From contig NZ_JAMQOJ010000002.1 in the NCBI RefSeq assembly GCF_031626495.1, positions 310,001-374,000 on the forward strand: a stretch of 64,000 nt of DNA, read 5' to 3'. This DNA is from Natrinema sp031626495 (GTDB lineage Archaea; Halobacteriota; Halobacteria; Halobacteriales; Natrialbaceae). The notes under the pieces were generated by a model. That model searched no databases and was not told where the DNA came from. It saw only the letters and a list, made by a program, of their open reading frames with translations. Shown here in pieces: positions 44,362 to 53,339 of this stretch (position 1 is the stretch's first letter; every line of letters starts with the position of its first letter). Both the position numbers and the translations under genes were made by a program.

Positions 44362-45915
44362 ATGTCACGGTGGCGAGACGACCGGGCGGTGACCGTCCAG
44401 ATCGGGGCGGTGCTTCTGCTCGCGATCGTCTTCGCCGCGCTCGCGCTGTATCAGGTCAACGCCGTCCCGGCGGAGAATCGGGCGATCGAGAGCGAGCACA
44501 ACGGGCAGGTTCAGAACGAACTCCAGGAGTTGCGAAATGCGATCCGAAACGTCGGCACCGACGGCGGCTCCGCGTCGGTGTCCGTCACGCTCGGTACCCA
44601 GTACCCGTCGCGAACGTTTCTGACGAATCCGATCGATCCGACGGGGAGCCTCGAGACGACGGGGACGGCGAACGTGTCGCTCGAAAACGCCACCTTTGCG
44701 GGCGACTCCAGCGATTACGACGGGGACCCGTCGACTCTCGTCCAGGGCAATCACTCGACGACGTCGCTCGTCTACCACCCGGATTACAACGAGTATCGGA
44801 CCGCCCCGACGACCCGGATCGAACACGGCTTCGCGTACAACGAGTTCGAGAACGCGACCGTCTCGCTGACGAAGCAGGGACTGGTCAGCGACGGGACGAT
44901 CAGGCTGGTCCTCCTGAACGGCACCCTCTCGAAATCCGGGCGCGACGCCGTCTCGCTCGATCCGACGGTTCTGAGCGGTCCGAGCGATCCGGTTCCGGTC
45001 ACCGGAGACGCCAGTGGAAACATCACGCTCACGATTCCGACGCGAGCACCCAGCGCGTGGAACGAGACGATCGGACCGACGTTCGATACCGGCGAATCGA
45101 ACGCTCGAGTCGTCTCCCACGCCGACGGCTCGCTTCGGATCGAACTCGCCCAGCGGGGCGAACCCTACGACATGCAGATGACACGCGTCGGCATCGGCGA
45201 TTCCGGTGAGCCGAGCGACGAGTTCGACGTCCACAGGCGGCAGGGTGGCAACGGGACCGGGGCGAGTCCGGCCTACTACGTCGACTGGCAGGACCCGTCG
45301 GGCCAGTCGAGCGTCGACGACGGCAACTGTAGCGCCGATTCCTGTGTCGTCAACGGCTCGTCGGTCGATCTGACGATGGCGACTGACGGCGTCGTCGACG
45401 GGGCGACCGTCGAGTACGCAGTGAGCAACCAGAGCGTCGGGACCGTATCGCCCAGTTCGGGCACGACGGCGAGCGATGGGACCAACACGACCACCTTTAG
45501 CGTCGATTCGACCGCCCAGGACGGGCACACGGTGACCGTCTACACCTCGAGCGGGAGCGACGGCGACGCGATCGACCTCACGATCTCCCGGACGGGTGGG
45601 GGCGGAGGCGGGGGTGGCTCTGGACCGTCGGTCGACTCGTTTACGACGCAGCAGCGGCCCGGTAACAACGTCGGGATTCGATACAGCTGGTCCGTCTCGT
45701 CGACGGCTTCGGAACTCGACACCGTTGTCGTGGAACTCTATCGGGACGGCACGTACGTTGACCAGAACGGAAACACGGTCAGCGGATACAGCGCCAGCAA
45801 GAACAACGCGGAGTTCAACAACCTCGGAAGCGGACAGGAGTACACGCTGGAGTTGACCGTCACGACCGTCAACGGCGACAGCACGACCGCGACTCGGACG
45901 CGGGTCGCCGGGTAA
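44362..45915 (+). CDS. type IV pilin-like surface protein
   Basis: The 517-aa protein starts MSRWRDDRAVTVQIGAVLLL: a short charged leader and a hydrophobic helix (VQIGAVLLLAIVFAALALYQ) as in archaeal pilin-like proteins processed by PibD. The rest is an extracellular Thr/Ser/Asn-rich beta protein with many N-x-S/T sequons. Residues about 365-395 look like an Ig-like fold (SVGTVSPSSGTTASDGTNTT), and a poly-Gly linker near 413-420 precedes a fibronectin-like C-terminal module. Role in surface structures is inferred. Confidence 0.65.
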   Translation: MSRWRDDRAVTVQIGAVLLLAIVFAALALYQVNAVPAENRAIESEHNGQVQNELQELRNAIRNVGTDGGSASVSVTLGTQYPSRTFLTNPIDPTGSLETTGTANVSLENATFAGDSSDYDGDPSTLVQGNHSTTSLVYHPDYNEYRTAPTTRIEHGFAYNEFENATVSLTKQGLVSDGTIRLVLLNGTLSKSGRDAVSLDPTVLSGPSDPVPVTGDASGNITLTIPTRAPSAWNETIGPTFDTGESNARVVSHADGSLRIELAQRGEPYDMQMTRVGIGDSGEPSDEFDVHRRQGGNGTGASPAYYVDWQDPSGQSSVDDGNCSADSCVVNGSSVDLTMATDGVVDGATVEYAVSNQSVGTVSPSSGTTASDGTNTTTFSVDSTAQDGHTVTVYTSSGSDGDAIDLTISRTGGGGGGGGSGPSVDSFTTQQRPGNNVGIRYSWSVSSTASELDTVVVELYRDGTYVDQNGNTVSGYSASKNNAEFNNLGSGQEYTLELTVTTVNGDSTTATRTRVAG

Positions 45916-46002
45916 CGCCGTTCGCCGGTCCGACACCCTGTCGTCTACAACACGTCCTGGCCGTAACGCGGAGGTTCGTCGATCGACGAAATGTCGAACG
46001 AC

Positions 46003-46014
46003 AATATCATATAT
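46003..46014 (+). promoter_or_regulatory. TATA box of hmgB
   Basis: AATATCATATAT centred 27 nt before ATG 46036 predicts a leaderless transcript and argues against the more upstream start at 45991. Confidence 0.5.
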
Positions 46015-46035
46015 CAGCACCTGTATGTAGACAGT

Positions 46036-47373
46036 ATGACTGCAGTCGGCATCGACGCCGTCGAGATCTGGACCGGAAATCTCAAACTCGATCTTCCTGG
46101 AACGTTCGCCCCACAGAAGGGCGAAGACCCGGCAAAGTACACGAAGGGGCTCGGCCTCAACGCCAGCTCGTTCCCCGACAGCTACGAGGACATCGTCACG
46201 ATGGGGGCAAACGCCGCCCACCGACTGATGGAACGGAAAGGCCTCGAGCCCGACGATATCGGCCGGATCGACGTCGCGACCGAGAGCGCGTTCGACAATT
46301 CGAAACCGGTTTCGACGTACGTCGCCGGCTGCCTCGAGCAGGTCTACGACGGCGACTTCCACCACGCCAACAAGGGCGAGCGGAAGTTCGCCTGCATCGC
46401 GGGGACCCAGAGCTTAGACGACGCCTACAACTGGATCCGCGCGGGCCGCAACCGCGGCCGATCGGCACTGGTCATCGCGACCGACACCGCCCTGTACGCG
46501 CGCGGCGACGACGGCGAGGCGACCCAGGGTGCCGGTGCCGTCGCGATGCTCATCAGCGAGGATCCGAACCTGGTCGAACTCTCCGCCGAGCAGGGGTACG
46601 GCTCGGCCGACGAGACCGACTTCCTCAAACCCAACCAGCAGTTCCCCTCCGTCGACGGCAAACGCTCCGTCCAGGTCTACCTCGCACGGATGCGCGAAGC
46701 TCTCGAGGACTTCGAGAGCGTCGCAGGCGAGGTCCACGAAGACGATTTCGTCTACGCGCCGTTCCACACGCCGTTCCCGGGCATGGTCCGGAAGGCCGCG
46801 CTGCTGGCCTACCGCCACGTCATCCGCGACACGCCGATCGAAGACGACCTCGCGGAGGAGATCGGCCGCCAACCCCGTCCCGAGGCGTTCGACGACGACG
46901 GGGCCTACCGCGACGCGCTCCGGGAGTACATGGACGCGCTCAAGGACACCGACCGCTACGCCGAGTGGTACGACGCGACGATCGACCCGACGCTGACGAT
47001 CTCTCGCGAGGTCGGTAACTGGTACACCGGCTCCGTTCACGTCGCCCGCGCGAGCGCGTTGAAACACGCCCTCGAGAACGGCCGCGACCTGACCGGCGAA
47101 AAGCTGCTCATCGGTTCCTATGGGAGCGGGGCGCAGGCGGAGATCCACTCGGAGACGATTCAGGAGGGCTGGGAGGACGAGATTGCGGCGCTGAACGTCG
47201 ACGAACAGCTCGCGGACCGCTACGAGATGACGTGGGAGGATTACGAGGAGATCCACGACGTCCACAACCACGAGATGGACGTCGACGTCGAGGAGTTCAC
47301 GACGCCCAACGCGGAGTTCGTGTTCGACGGCTGGGGCCGGATGGGCGAGCGGAAGTACCGGTACGTCGAGTAG
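46036..47373 (+). CDS. hmgB: hydroxymethylglutaryl-CoA synthase
   Basis: The 445-aa thiolase-fold protein starts MTAVGIDAVEIWTGNLKLDL and has the catalytic Glu in VATESAFDNS, the nucleophile Cys in KFACIAGTQS and the His in YAPFHTPFPGM. It condenses acetyl-CoA with acetoacetyl-CoA in the mevalonate route to archaeal lipids. The last 34 bases are duplicated just downstream. A T-tract follows the stop (47377-47381). Confidence 0.95.
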   Translation: MTAVGIDAVEIWTGNLKLDLPGTFAPQKGEDPAKYTKGLGLNASSFPDSYEDIVTMGANAAHRLMERKGLEPDDIGRIDVATESAFDNSKPVSTYVAGCLEQVYDGDFHHANKGERKFACIAGTQSLDDAYNWIRAGRNRGRSALVIATDTALYARGDDGEATQGAGAVAMLISEDPNLVELSAEQGYGSADETDFLKPNQQFPSVDGKRSVQVYLARMREALEDFESVAGEVHEDDFVYAPFHTPFPGMVRKAALLAYRHVIRDTPIEDDLAEEIGRQPRPEAFDDDGAYRDALREYMDALKDTDRYAEWYDATIDPTLTISREVGNWYTGSVHVARASALKHALENGRDLTGEKLLIGSYGSGAQAEIHSETIQEGWEDEIAALNVDEQLADRYEMTWEDYEEIHDVHNHEMDVDVEEFTTPNAEFVFDGWGRMGERKYRYVE

Positions 47374-47471
47374 CGGTTTTTAGTGGAGGTTTTGCGAGCG
47401 AGCGCGCCAGCGCGAGCGAGGAAAACGTCCGTCGGCGTGGGCGAGCGGAAGTACCGGTACGTCGAGTAGCG
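47342..47471. repeat. 34-bp duplication of the hmgB 3' end
   Basis: Bases 47342-47375 (the codons for GERKYRYVE, stop and 4 nt) recur exactly at 47438-47471, offset 96 nt. The spacer holds the T-tract and a GCGAGCG-rich stretch. The second copy is not part of a gene. Confidence 0.75.
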
Positions 47472-47539
47472 ATCGTAACCGATCCCTACCGGTCGGTCGT
47501 ATCAGTGGACTAATTTATCGGGCGCTCCCATGACGGAGT

Positions 47540-48772
47540 ATGGTAGATCGCCCCAGTCCGCCGGACTGGATCGTCGAGCAGCCGGGCTTGACCACGCTCG
47601 CCCTGTTGAGCGGCATCCTCGCGCTTTTCGTCGTCCTGCCGTACCTGCAGTACGTCCTCTTCGGCGTCGTGCTCGCCTACATTCTCATGCCCGTCCAGCG
47701 GCGGCTCGAGGCGTTCGTCAGACCGACGTTCGCTGCAATCGGCGTCGTCATCGGAACGTTGCTCGTCGTCTTGCTCCCGCTCATCTACGTCGCTTTCGTC
47801 GCCTTCGAGCAGTCGCTTCGCGTCGTCCGCGCCATCAGACAGGGCGAACTCGACGTGGCGTCGATCGAAGAAGTGCTGGCGACCAACGGGTACGCCGTCG
47901 ATTTCGCCGATCTGTACGCGGAGAATCAGGGGCGGATCGCGACGGGGTTGCAGGGGCTCTCGACGGGCGCGATCGATATCGTCGGCGGCCTCCCAGGGAT
48001 TTTCATCGGCATGACGGTCACGCTGTTCGTCCTCTTCGCGCTGTTGCGCGACGGCGACCGGCTCGTCGCGTGGTTCCAGTGGGTGTTGCCGATCGAGGAC
48101 GAGGTCCTAGAGGAACTCCGCGTCGGGCTGGATCGGCTCATGTGGGCCTCGGTCGTCGGCAACGTCGCCGTCGCGGCCGTGCAGGCGGTGATGCTCGGAG
48201 TCGGCCTGGCGATCGCTGGCGTCCCCGCCGTGACCTTCCTTACCGTGGCGACGTTCGTCCTCACGCTGCTCCCGTTGGTCGGCGCGTTCGGCGTCTGGAT
48301 CCCGGTAGCGGTCTATCTCGTTGCGGTCGGTCGTCCCACCACCGCCGCGGCGTTCACCGTCTACGGGCTGGTCGTCAGCTTCTCGGACTCGTATCTCCGG
48401 CCCGCGATGATCGGCCGGACGAGCGCGTTCAACTCCGCGATCGTCGTCGTCGGTATCTTCGGCGGACTCGTCGTCTTCGGTGCCGTCGGGCTGTTCATCG
48501 GCCCCGTCGTTCTCGGCGGCGCGAAGCTCACCCTCGATTGCTTCGCGCGCGAGCGCGCCGGCGAGCCCCCAGCGGCGGCCGATGTCGAGGGGACCATGAC
48601 CGAGTCCGTACCGTCGGACACACTCGAGGAGGGAGAGGGGACAGCCGAGACGGACGCTGAAGCGGGGCCGGCGACCGAGGGGGACACGGAAACGGGGACG
48701 GCCGAGGCAACCACCGAAACGGAGTCTGCGACCGACGGCGACGCGGACACCGGCACCGACTCGGACGGGTGA
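47540..48772 (+). CDS. AI-2E-family membrane transporter
   Basis: The 410-aa protein has about eight membrane helices, with the family-typical pair at the N-terminus, a central loop (about 95-140), FALLRDGDRLVAWF and LPLVGAFGVWIPVAVYL followed by SDSYLRPAMIG and VFGAVGLFIGPVVLG. An acidic Glu/Thr-rich cytoplasmic tail ends the protein. Substrates of archaeal members are unknown; some bacterial relatives are Na+/H+ antiporters. Confidence 0.85.
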   Translation: MVDRPSPPDWIVEQPGLTTLALLSGILALFVVLPYLQYVLFGVVLAYILMPVQRRLEAFVRPTFAAIGVVIGTLLVVLLPLIYVAFVAFEQSLRVVRAIRQGELDVASIEEVLATNGYAVDFADLYAENQGRIATGLQGLSTGAIDIVGGLPGIFIGMTVTLFVLFALLRDGDRLVAWFQWVLPIEDEVLEELRVGLDRLMWASVVGNVAVAAVQAVMLGVGLAIAGVPAVTFLTVATFVLTLLPLVGAFGVWIPVAVYLVAVGRPTTAAAFTVYGLVVSFSDSYLRPAMIGRTSAFNSAIVVVGIFGGLVVFGAVGLFIGPVVLGGAKLTLDCFARERAGEPPAAADVEGTMTESVPSDTLEEGEGTAETDAEAGPATEGDTETGTAEATTETESATDGDADTGTDSDG

Positions 48773-48928
48773 TCGGACGCCCCGTTCGCAGCGCCGACAG
48801 CGGAGACCCGAAACGGGTGCGTTCATAATCCCCTGCCCGCTAGAGGCGTGTATCGTGTCTCGGATCGAACGCCGCGGTCGACGCGGGAGGGGATCAAACG
48901 ACTCGATCGACCGGGACCACGTCTAGTC

Positions 48929-50266
48929 ATGCACGGATCACACGCAACGGGGAGTCCGTACGCTCCCCACACGGCGGAGGACCGTACGGCGATGCTCGAG
49001 GCGGTCGGCGCGGACACCGTCGAGGAACTCTTCGACATTCCGGCCGACGTTCGGTTCGACGGCCGCTTCGAGATCGACGCGCGAACGGAGCGGGAGACGC
49101 GCCGGTTGGTACGCTCGATACTCGGCCGGAACGACGATCTGACCGAACTGCTCGGTCGCGGTCACTACGGCTACTACGTGCCGTCGGTGGTCGACCACCT
49201 CGCCGACCGCTCGGAGTTTCTCACCTCCTACACGCAGTATCAGCCCGAAATCTCGCAGGGATTCCTGCAGGCGCTGTTCGAGTACCAGTCCCTGCTGGTC
49301 GAACTGACCGGCCTCGAGGTCGCGAACTGCTCGATGTACGACGCGGCGACGGCGCTCGGCGAGGCCGCCACGCTGGCCGATCGCGTCCGCGACACCACGG
49401 GCCACCGCGTGTTAGTGCCCGATCTGCTACGCGAGGAGCGGCGGAGCACGCTGGAAAACTACGTCGCCGGCACCGACCTCGCCGTCGAAACGTATCCGAT
49501 GGACGACGGCAACGTCGATCTCGAGGGTCTCGAGGAGCGCGTCGATGAGGAGGTCGTCATGTGCTACGCCGAGAACCCGACCGTCCGGGGGACGATCGAG
49601 GAGAACCTGACGGCGGTCGGTGACCTCGCCGACGACAACGACGCGCTGTTCGCGCTCGGTACCGATCCGATCGCGCTGTCGCTGCTCGAGCGGCCCGCCG
49701 ACGTCGGTGCCGACGTCGTCGTCGGCGACGCGAGCGTCCTCGGATTGCCGACGAGCTACGGAATGGGGCTCGGCCTCTTCGCGACCCGCGAGGATTACCT
49801 CCGGCAGGTTCCCGGCCGGCTGGTCGGGGCCAGCGAGGACGCGACCGACCGACGCGCGTTCACGCTCACGCTCCAGACGCGCGAACAGCACATCCGCCGA
49901 GAGCGCGCGACGAGCAACATCTGTACGAATCAGGCGTGGGTCGCGCTCCGGACCGCCATGCACGCCGCTGCACTCGGGCCGAGCGGGATGGTCGACCTCG
50001 CGAACCGCGCCGTCACGCGCGCGGAAGACCTCGCCCAGCGGGTCGACGACCTCGTCGGCGTGAAAGCGCCGGTCCACGATCGTCACCACTTCCGCGAGTT
50101 CGTCGCCCGCGTCGATCAGCCCGCCGGAGCCGTCGCCGACGACCTCGAGCGCCGCGGCTTCGCGGTCCACGTCGTCGGCAACCACGAGATTCAGGTCTGC
50201 GTCGCCGGCGTCCCTGACGAGCGACTCGATCGGTTCGTCACCGTCCTCGAGGAGGTGGCGCGATGA
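48929..50266 (+). CDS. gcvPA: glycine dehydrogenase (decarboxylating) subunit 1
   Basis: The 445-aa protein matches the N-terminal half of the P protein: GSPYAPHTAEDRTAMLEAVG, GHYGYYVPSVVDHL, TSYTQYQPEISQGFLQALFE and REQHIRRERATSNICTNQ. The alpha subunit lacks the PLP lysine, which is in subunit 2. The gene overlaps gcvPB by 4 bases. ATG at 48929 is chosen as the first start directly before the conserved region. Confidence 0.95.
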   Translation: MHGSHATGSPYAPHTAEDRTAMLEAVGADTVEELFDIPADVRFDGRFEIDARTERETRRLVRSILGRNDDLTELLGRGHYGYYVPSVVDHLADRSEFLTSYTQYQPEISQGFLQALFEYQSLLVELTGLEVANCSMYDAATALGEAATLADRVRDTTGHRVLVPDLLREERRSTLENYVAGTDLAVETYPMDDGNVDLEGLEERVDEEVVMCYAENPTVRGTIEENLTAVGDLADDNDALFALGTDPIALSLLERPADVGADVVVGDASVLGLPTSYGMGLGLFATREDYLRQVPGRLVGASEDATDRRAFTLTLQTREQHIRRERATSNICTNQAWVALRTAMHAAALGPSGMVDLANRAVTRAEDLAQRVDDLVGVKAPVHDRHHFREFVARVDQPAGAVADDLERRGFAVHVVGNHEIQVCVAGVPDERLDRFVTVLEEVAR

Positions 50267-51798
50267 CCGACGACCGAGCCGGAGACGGCGACACGCCGCA
50301 CTCGCGGTACGATCAGGCCCGCTACGTCGAGAACGGCGAGTACGAGCCGCTGCTCTCGGAGAAGGATCTGACCCAGGTCGAAATCGGCAGCGGCAGCGAT
50401 GGGGGAAGCGGTGACGGCAGCGGGGACGACGGCGGCTCGCCCCTCCCCGACGACCTGACGCGCGACTCGCTCGAGCTCCCGGAGCTCTCCGAGCCCGAAC
50501 TCGCGCGCCACTACACGCGGCTCTCCCAGATGATCTACGGGATCGACAGCGGCCCTTACCCGCTGGGCTCCTGCACGATGAAGTACAACCCCAAGTTCAC
50601 CGAGGACGTGGCAGCGCTGCCGTCGGCGGCCGTCCATCCCGACCGCTCCGAGGAGTCGGTCCAGGGAACGCTCGATCTCCTCTACCGGCTGCAGGACTAC
50701 CTCGCCCGAATCGGTGGCATGGACGCGGTGACGCTCCAGCCGCCAGCCGGTGCGGCCGGCGAGTTCGTCGGCATCCGCGTCGCCGCGGCCTACCACGAGC
50801 ACAACGGCGAGGGCCACCGGGACGAGGTCATCGTCCCCGAGAGCGCCCACGGGACGAACTTCGCGACCGCCGCGCTCGGCGGCTACGACGTGGTTTCCCT
50901 CCCCAGCGACGACGAGGGCCGGGTCGACCTCGAGGCGCTCGAGGCCGCCCTCTCCGAGGACACCGCGGCGCTCATGCTGACCAACCCGAACACGCTGGGG
51001 CTGTTCGAGCGCGACATCGCGGAGATCGCGGAGATGGTCCACGACGTGGGCGGGCTGCTCTATTACGACGGGGCGAACCTGAACGCCCTGCTCGGCCGCG
51101 CGCGGCCCGGCGACATGGGCTTCGACGTGATGCATTACAACGTTCACAAGACGTTCGCCACGCCCCACGGCGGCGGCGGACCGGGGGCCGGGCCGGTCGG
51201 CGTCGTCGAGGACCTCGCTCCGTTCCTGCCTGCACCGCGCGTTCGCGAGCGCGACGCCCGGTCGAAGGCGGGTGAGCCGCTCTACGAACGGTTCGACCCC
51301 GAGCACACCATCGGCAAGGTCCACGGCTTCGACGGCAACTGGCTGGTGCTGATCAAGACCTTCGCCTACATCGCTCGGCTGGGCGACGAGGGCCTCGCGG
51401 ACGCCAGCGCCTCTGCAGTGTTGAACGCGAACTACCTCGCCCAGCAGATCGAGTACGACGTGCCCTACGGCCCGTTCCACCACGAGTTCGTCGCCAGCGC
51501 CGGCGAGCAGGACGCCGCCGACGTAGCCAAGCGGATGCTCGACCACGGCGTTCACCCGCCGACGACCAAGTGGCCCGAGATCGTCCCCGAGGCCCTGATG
51601 ACCGAGCCGACCGAAGTCGAGAGCAAAGCTACCCTCGATCGGCTCGCCGCCGCGTTCAACGCCGTTGCGAGCGAGGATAGCGAGACCCTCGAGACCGCGC
51701 CCGAGCGAACGACCGCACGCCGGATCGATCAGACCAGCGCCGCGCGGAACCCGCGGCTGTCGTGGCAGGCGCTCGAGGACGACTCCGGCAGTAGTTAG
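50263..51798 (+). CDS. gcvPB: glycine dehydrogenase (decarboxylating) subunit 2
   Basis: The 511-aa PLP subunit has GSCTMKYNPK, LQPPAGAAGEFVG, PESAHGTNFATAA and the PLP lysine Lys296 in NVHKTFATPHGGGGPG. Residues 42-59 are a Gly/Ser/Asp insertion (SGSDGGSGDGSGDDGG) near the N-terminus that looks like a flexible linker. With gcvPA it decarboxylates glycine and loads the H protein encoded near 35 kb. Confidence 0.95.
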   Translation: MTDDRAGDGDTPHSRYDQARYVENGEYEPLLSEKDLTQVEIGSGSDGGSGDGSGDDGGSPLPDDLTRDSLELPELSEPELARHYTRLSQMIYGIDSGPYPLGSCTMKYNPKFTEDVAALPSAAVHPDRSEESVQGTLDLLYRLQDYLARIGGMDAVTLQPPAGAAGEFVGIRVAAAYHEHNGEGHRDEVIVPESAHGTNFATAALGGYDVVSLPSDDEGRVDLEALEAALSEDTAALMLTNPNTLGLFERDIAEIAEMVHDVGGLLYYDGANLNALLGRARPGDMGFDVMHYNVHKTFATPHGGGGPGAGPVGVVEDLAPFLPAPRVRERDARSKAGEPLYERFDPEHTIGKVHGFDGNWLVLIKTFAYIARLGDEGLADASASAVLNANYLAQQIEYDVPYGPFHHEFVASAGEQDAADVAKRMLDHGVHPPTTKWPEIVPEALMTEPTEVESKATLDRLAAAFNAVASEDSETLETAPERTTARRIDQTSAARNPRLSWQALEDDSGSS

Positions 51799-51928
51799 CG
51801 AGACGGTCGTTTTATCAGGCCCCGTTTCAACCCCCGAATCGATCGATACGTTCCGTACGGCTACGCACCGGACGGAGATCGGCAGTGAGATCCACAACGA
51901 ATTTGTCGTTTCGATGAACAGTGGGTGT

Positions 51929-52393
51929 ATGGAACGACGGACATTCCTGGTATCCGTCACCGCGTCCGGTGTTGCGACTTCGTCGGGTTGTCTCAGTTCG
52001 AACGAGTGCGGCGAATCGTCGAACCACCTGTATATCGAGAACCAGCGCCCGAACGCCAAGGAGGTCGACATCCGCGTTTTGAGAGAGTCGGACGGAATAT
52101 TCAACGACGGTGACTGGGAGGATGTCTTTCTCGAGACTGTGGAGATTCCCGGTGAGGCACACAGCATCATCGAGAGCGTATACGATGCGTACGGGACGTA
52201 TCGAACCGAGGCCGAATGCCAGTTCGACCATACCGTCAGATCCGATCGACAGATTTCAGAAATCGACGACTGCGACGATCAGGTCGTGACTATCGGCATC
52301 GGTGACGAGATCGTCACCATTCTCAGCGGGAGACCGGACCATCTCTCGTCCGAAAACGGATCCGATCCGGAGTCTCCCTCTCTGGTGCGTTGA
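51929..52393 (+). CDS. Tat/lipobox-containing hypothetical lipoprotein
   Basis: ATG at 51929 gives 154 residues with a Tat-like start MERRTFLVSVTASGVA and a lipobox TSSGC (Cys at about 21). The mature part is about 130 residues, beta-rich, with cysteines at NECGES, EAECQF and DDCDDQ that could form disulfides. No family recognised. A start at 51914 would add five residues. Confidence 0.6.
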   Translation: MERRTFLVSVTASGVATSSGCLSSNECGESSNHLYIENQRPNAKEVDIRVLRESDGIFNDGDWEDVFLETVEIPGEAHSIIESVYDAYGTYRTEAECQFDHTVRSDRQISEIDDCDDQVVTIGIGDEIVTILSGRPDHLSSENGSDPESPSLVR

Positions 52394-52490
52394 TCGGTCG
52401 GAGTCACCGAGCATTCCTCCGAACAAAGCGCCTGTCTCACCGACGACTACCGGGTCTATCGTCAGAGAACCGAGAAATCTGATCGTTGGG

Positions 52491-52667
52491 TTACGCGGCG
52501 CTCGAATCGATGACGGTTCCGTTGTCGCGGATCTGGACGAAACCGTAGTCGCAGTCGGGGCAGTGCCACTTGATCTTCTCGCCGAGGTGAAGCTCCGTGC
52601 TGGCGGCGCGGTAGAACGTCTTCTCGCCGCCGCACTCGGGACACTCGTGGTCGAGTTCCATGGCCAT
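52491..52667 (-). CDS. small zinc beta-ribbon protein
   Basis: The 58-aa product, MAMELDHECPECGGEKTFYR, has CPEC and CPDC knuckles and matches a conserved haloarchaeal zinc-ribbon family (DUF7838-like). Function unknown. ATG at 52661 is an alternative. Confidence 0.7.
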   Translation of the reverse strand: MAMELDHECPECGGEKTFYRAASTELHLGEKIKWHCPDCDYGFVQIRDNGTVIDSSAA

Positions 52668-52805
52668 ACGCAGAGGTAGCGAACGGAGCGAGTTTAACGT
52701 ACTGATTGCGGTGGCCCCGAGATGGGGCGGGGTCGCCGTCGCCGCTGGACCGTCCGCATCTCGAGTGACGCGAAAGTTAAGTGAACGCCGTCCGTCGATT
52801 CGGCC

Positions 52806-53339
52806 ATGTCCATCTACACCGGACGCGGCGACGAGGGCGAGACGGACCTTCGGGACATGACGCGCGTCTCGAAGGCCAGCGCTCGGATCGAGGCCTACGG
52901 CACCGTCGACGAACTCAATGCCCTCATCGGCACCGTTCGGCCGACCGACTACGACGACGTGAACGAGCGGCTGACGGAGATCCAGAACCACCTCCACGTC
53001 GTCCAGGCCGACTTCGCGAACCCCGATCCGGACGAGGACGACCCCGCGATCCGAACGGACCACGTCGAGACCGTCGAGGACTGGATCGACGAGTACGACG
53101 AGGAACTCGAGCCACTGACCTCCTTCGTTCTGCCGACCGGCAGCGAACACGGTGCGGCGCTGCACCACGCCCGAACGGTCTGCCGGCGCGCCGAACGACG
53201 CGCCGTCGCGCTCGCTCGCGAGGAGGAGATCAACGAGGACGCGGTCCAGTACCTCAACCGGCTCTCGGACGGCCTCTTCACGCTCGCGCGCGTCGTCAAT
53301 GCTCGAGACGGGGAGCCCGAAGACTCACCTGAGTACTAG
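52806..53339 (+). CDS. ATP:cob(I)alamin adenosyltransferase, PduO type
   Basis: The 177-aa protein has the PduO signature TGRGDEGETDL, AYGTVDELNALIG, FVLPTGSEHGAALHHARTVC RRAER split by a space here and DAVQYLNRLSDGLFTLARVVN. It makes adenosylcobalamin, a cofactor precursor salvage step. It overlaps the convergent adenine deaminase-like gene by 4 bases at the stops. Confidence 0.92.
   Translation: MSIYTGRGDEGETDLRDMTRVSKASARIEAYGTVDELNALIGTVRPTDYDDVNERLTEIQNHLHVVQADFANPDPDEDDPAIRTDHVETVEDWIDEYDEELEPLTSFVLPTGSEHGAALHHARTVCRRAERRAVALAREEEINEDAVQYLNRLSDGLFTLARVVNARDGEPEDSPEY

Noticed and set aside
45598..45621. G-rich repeat that could look like a simple-sequence or quadruplex element
   Set aside because: It is the coding sequence of a poly-glycine linker in the pilin-like protein.
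47391..47425. GCGAGCG repeats suggesting a CRISPR or satellite
   Set aside because: Too short, no regular spacers. Such GCGAGC-rich spacers are common between haloarchaeal genes. No CRISPR array was seen anywhere in the window.
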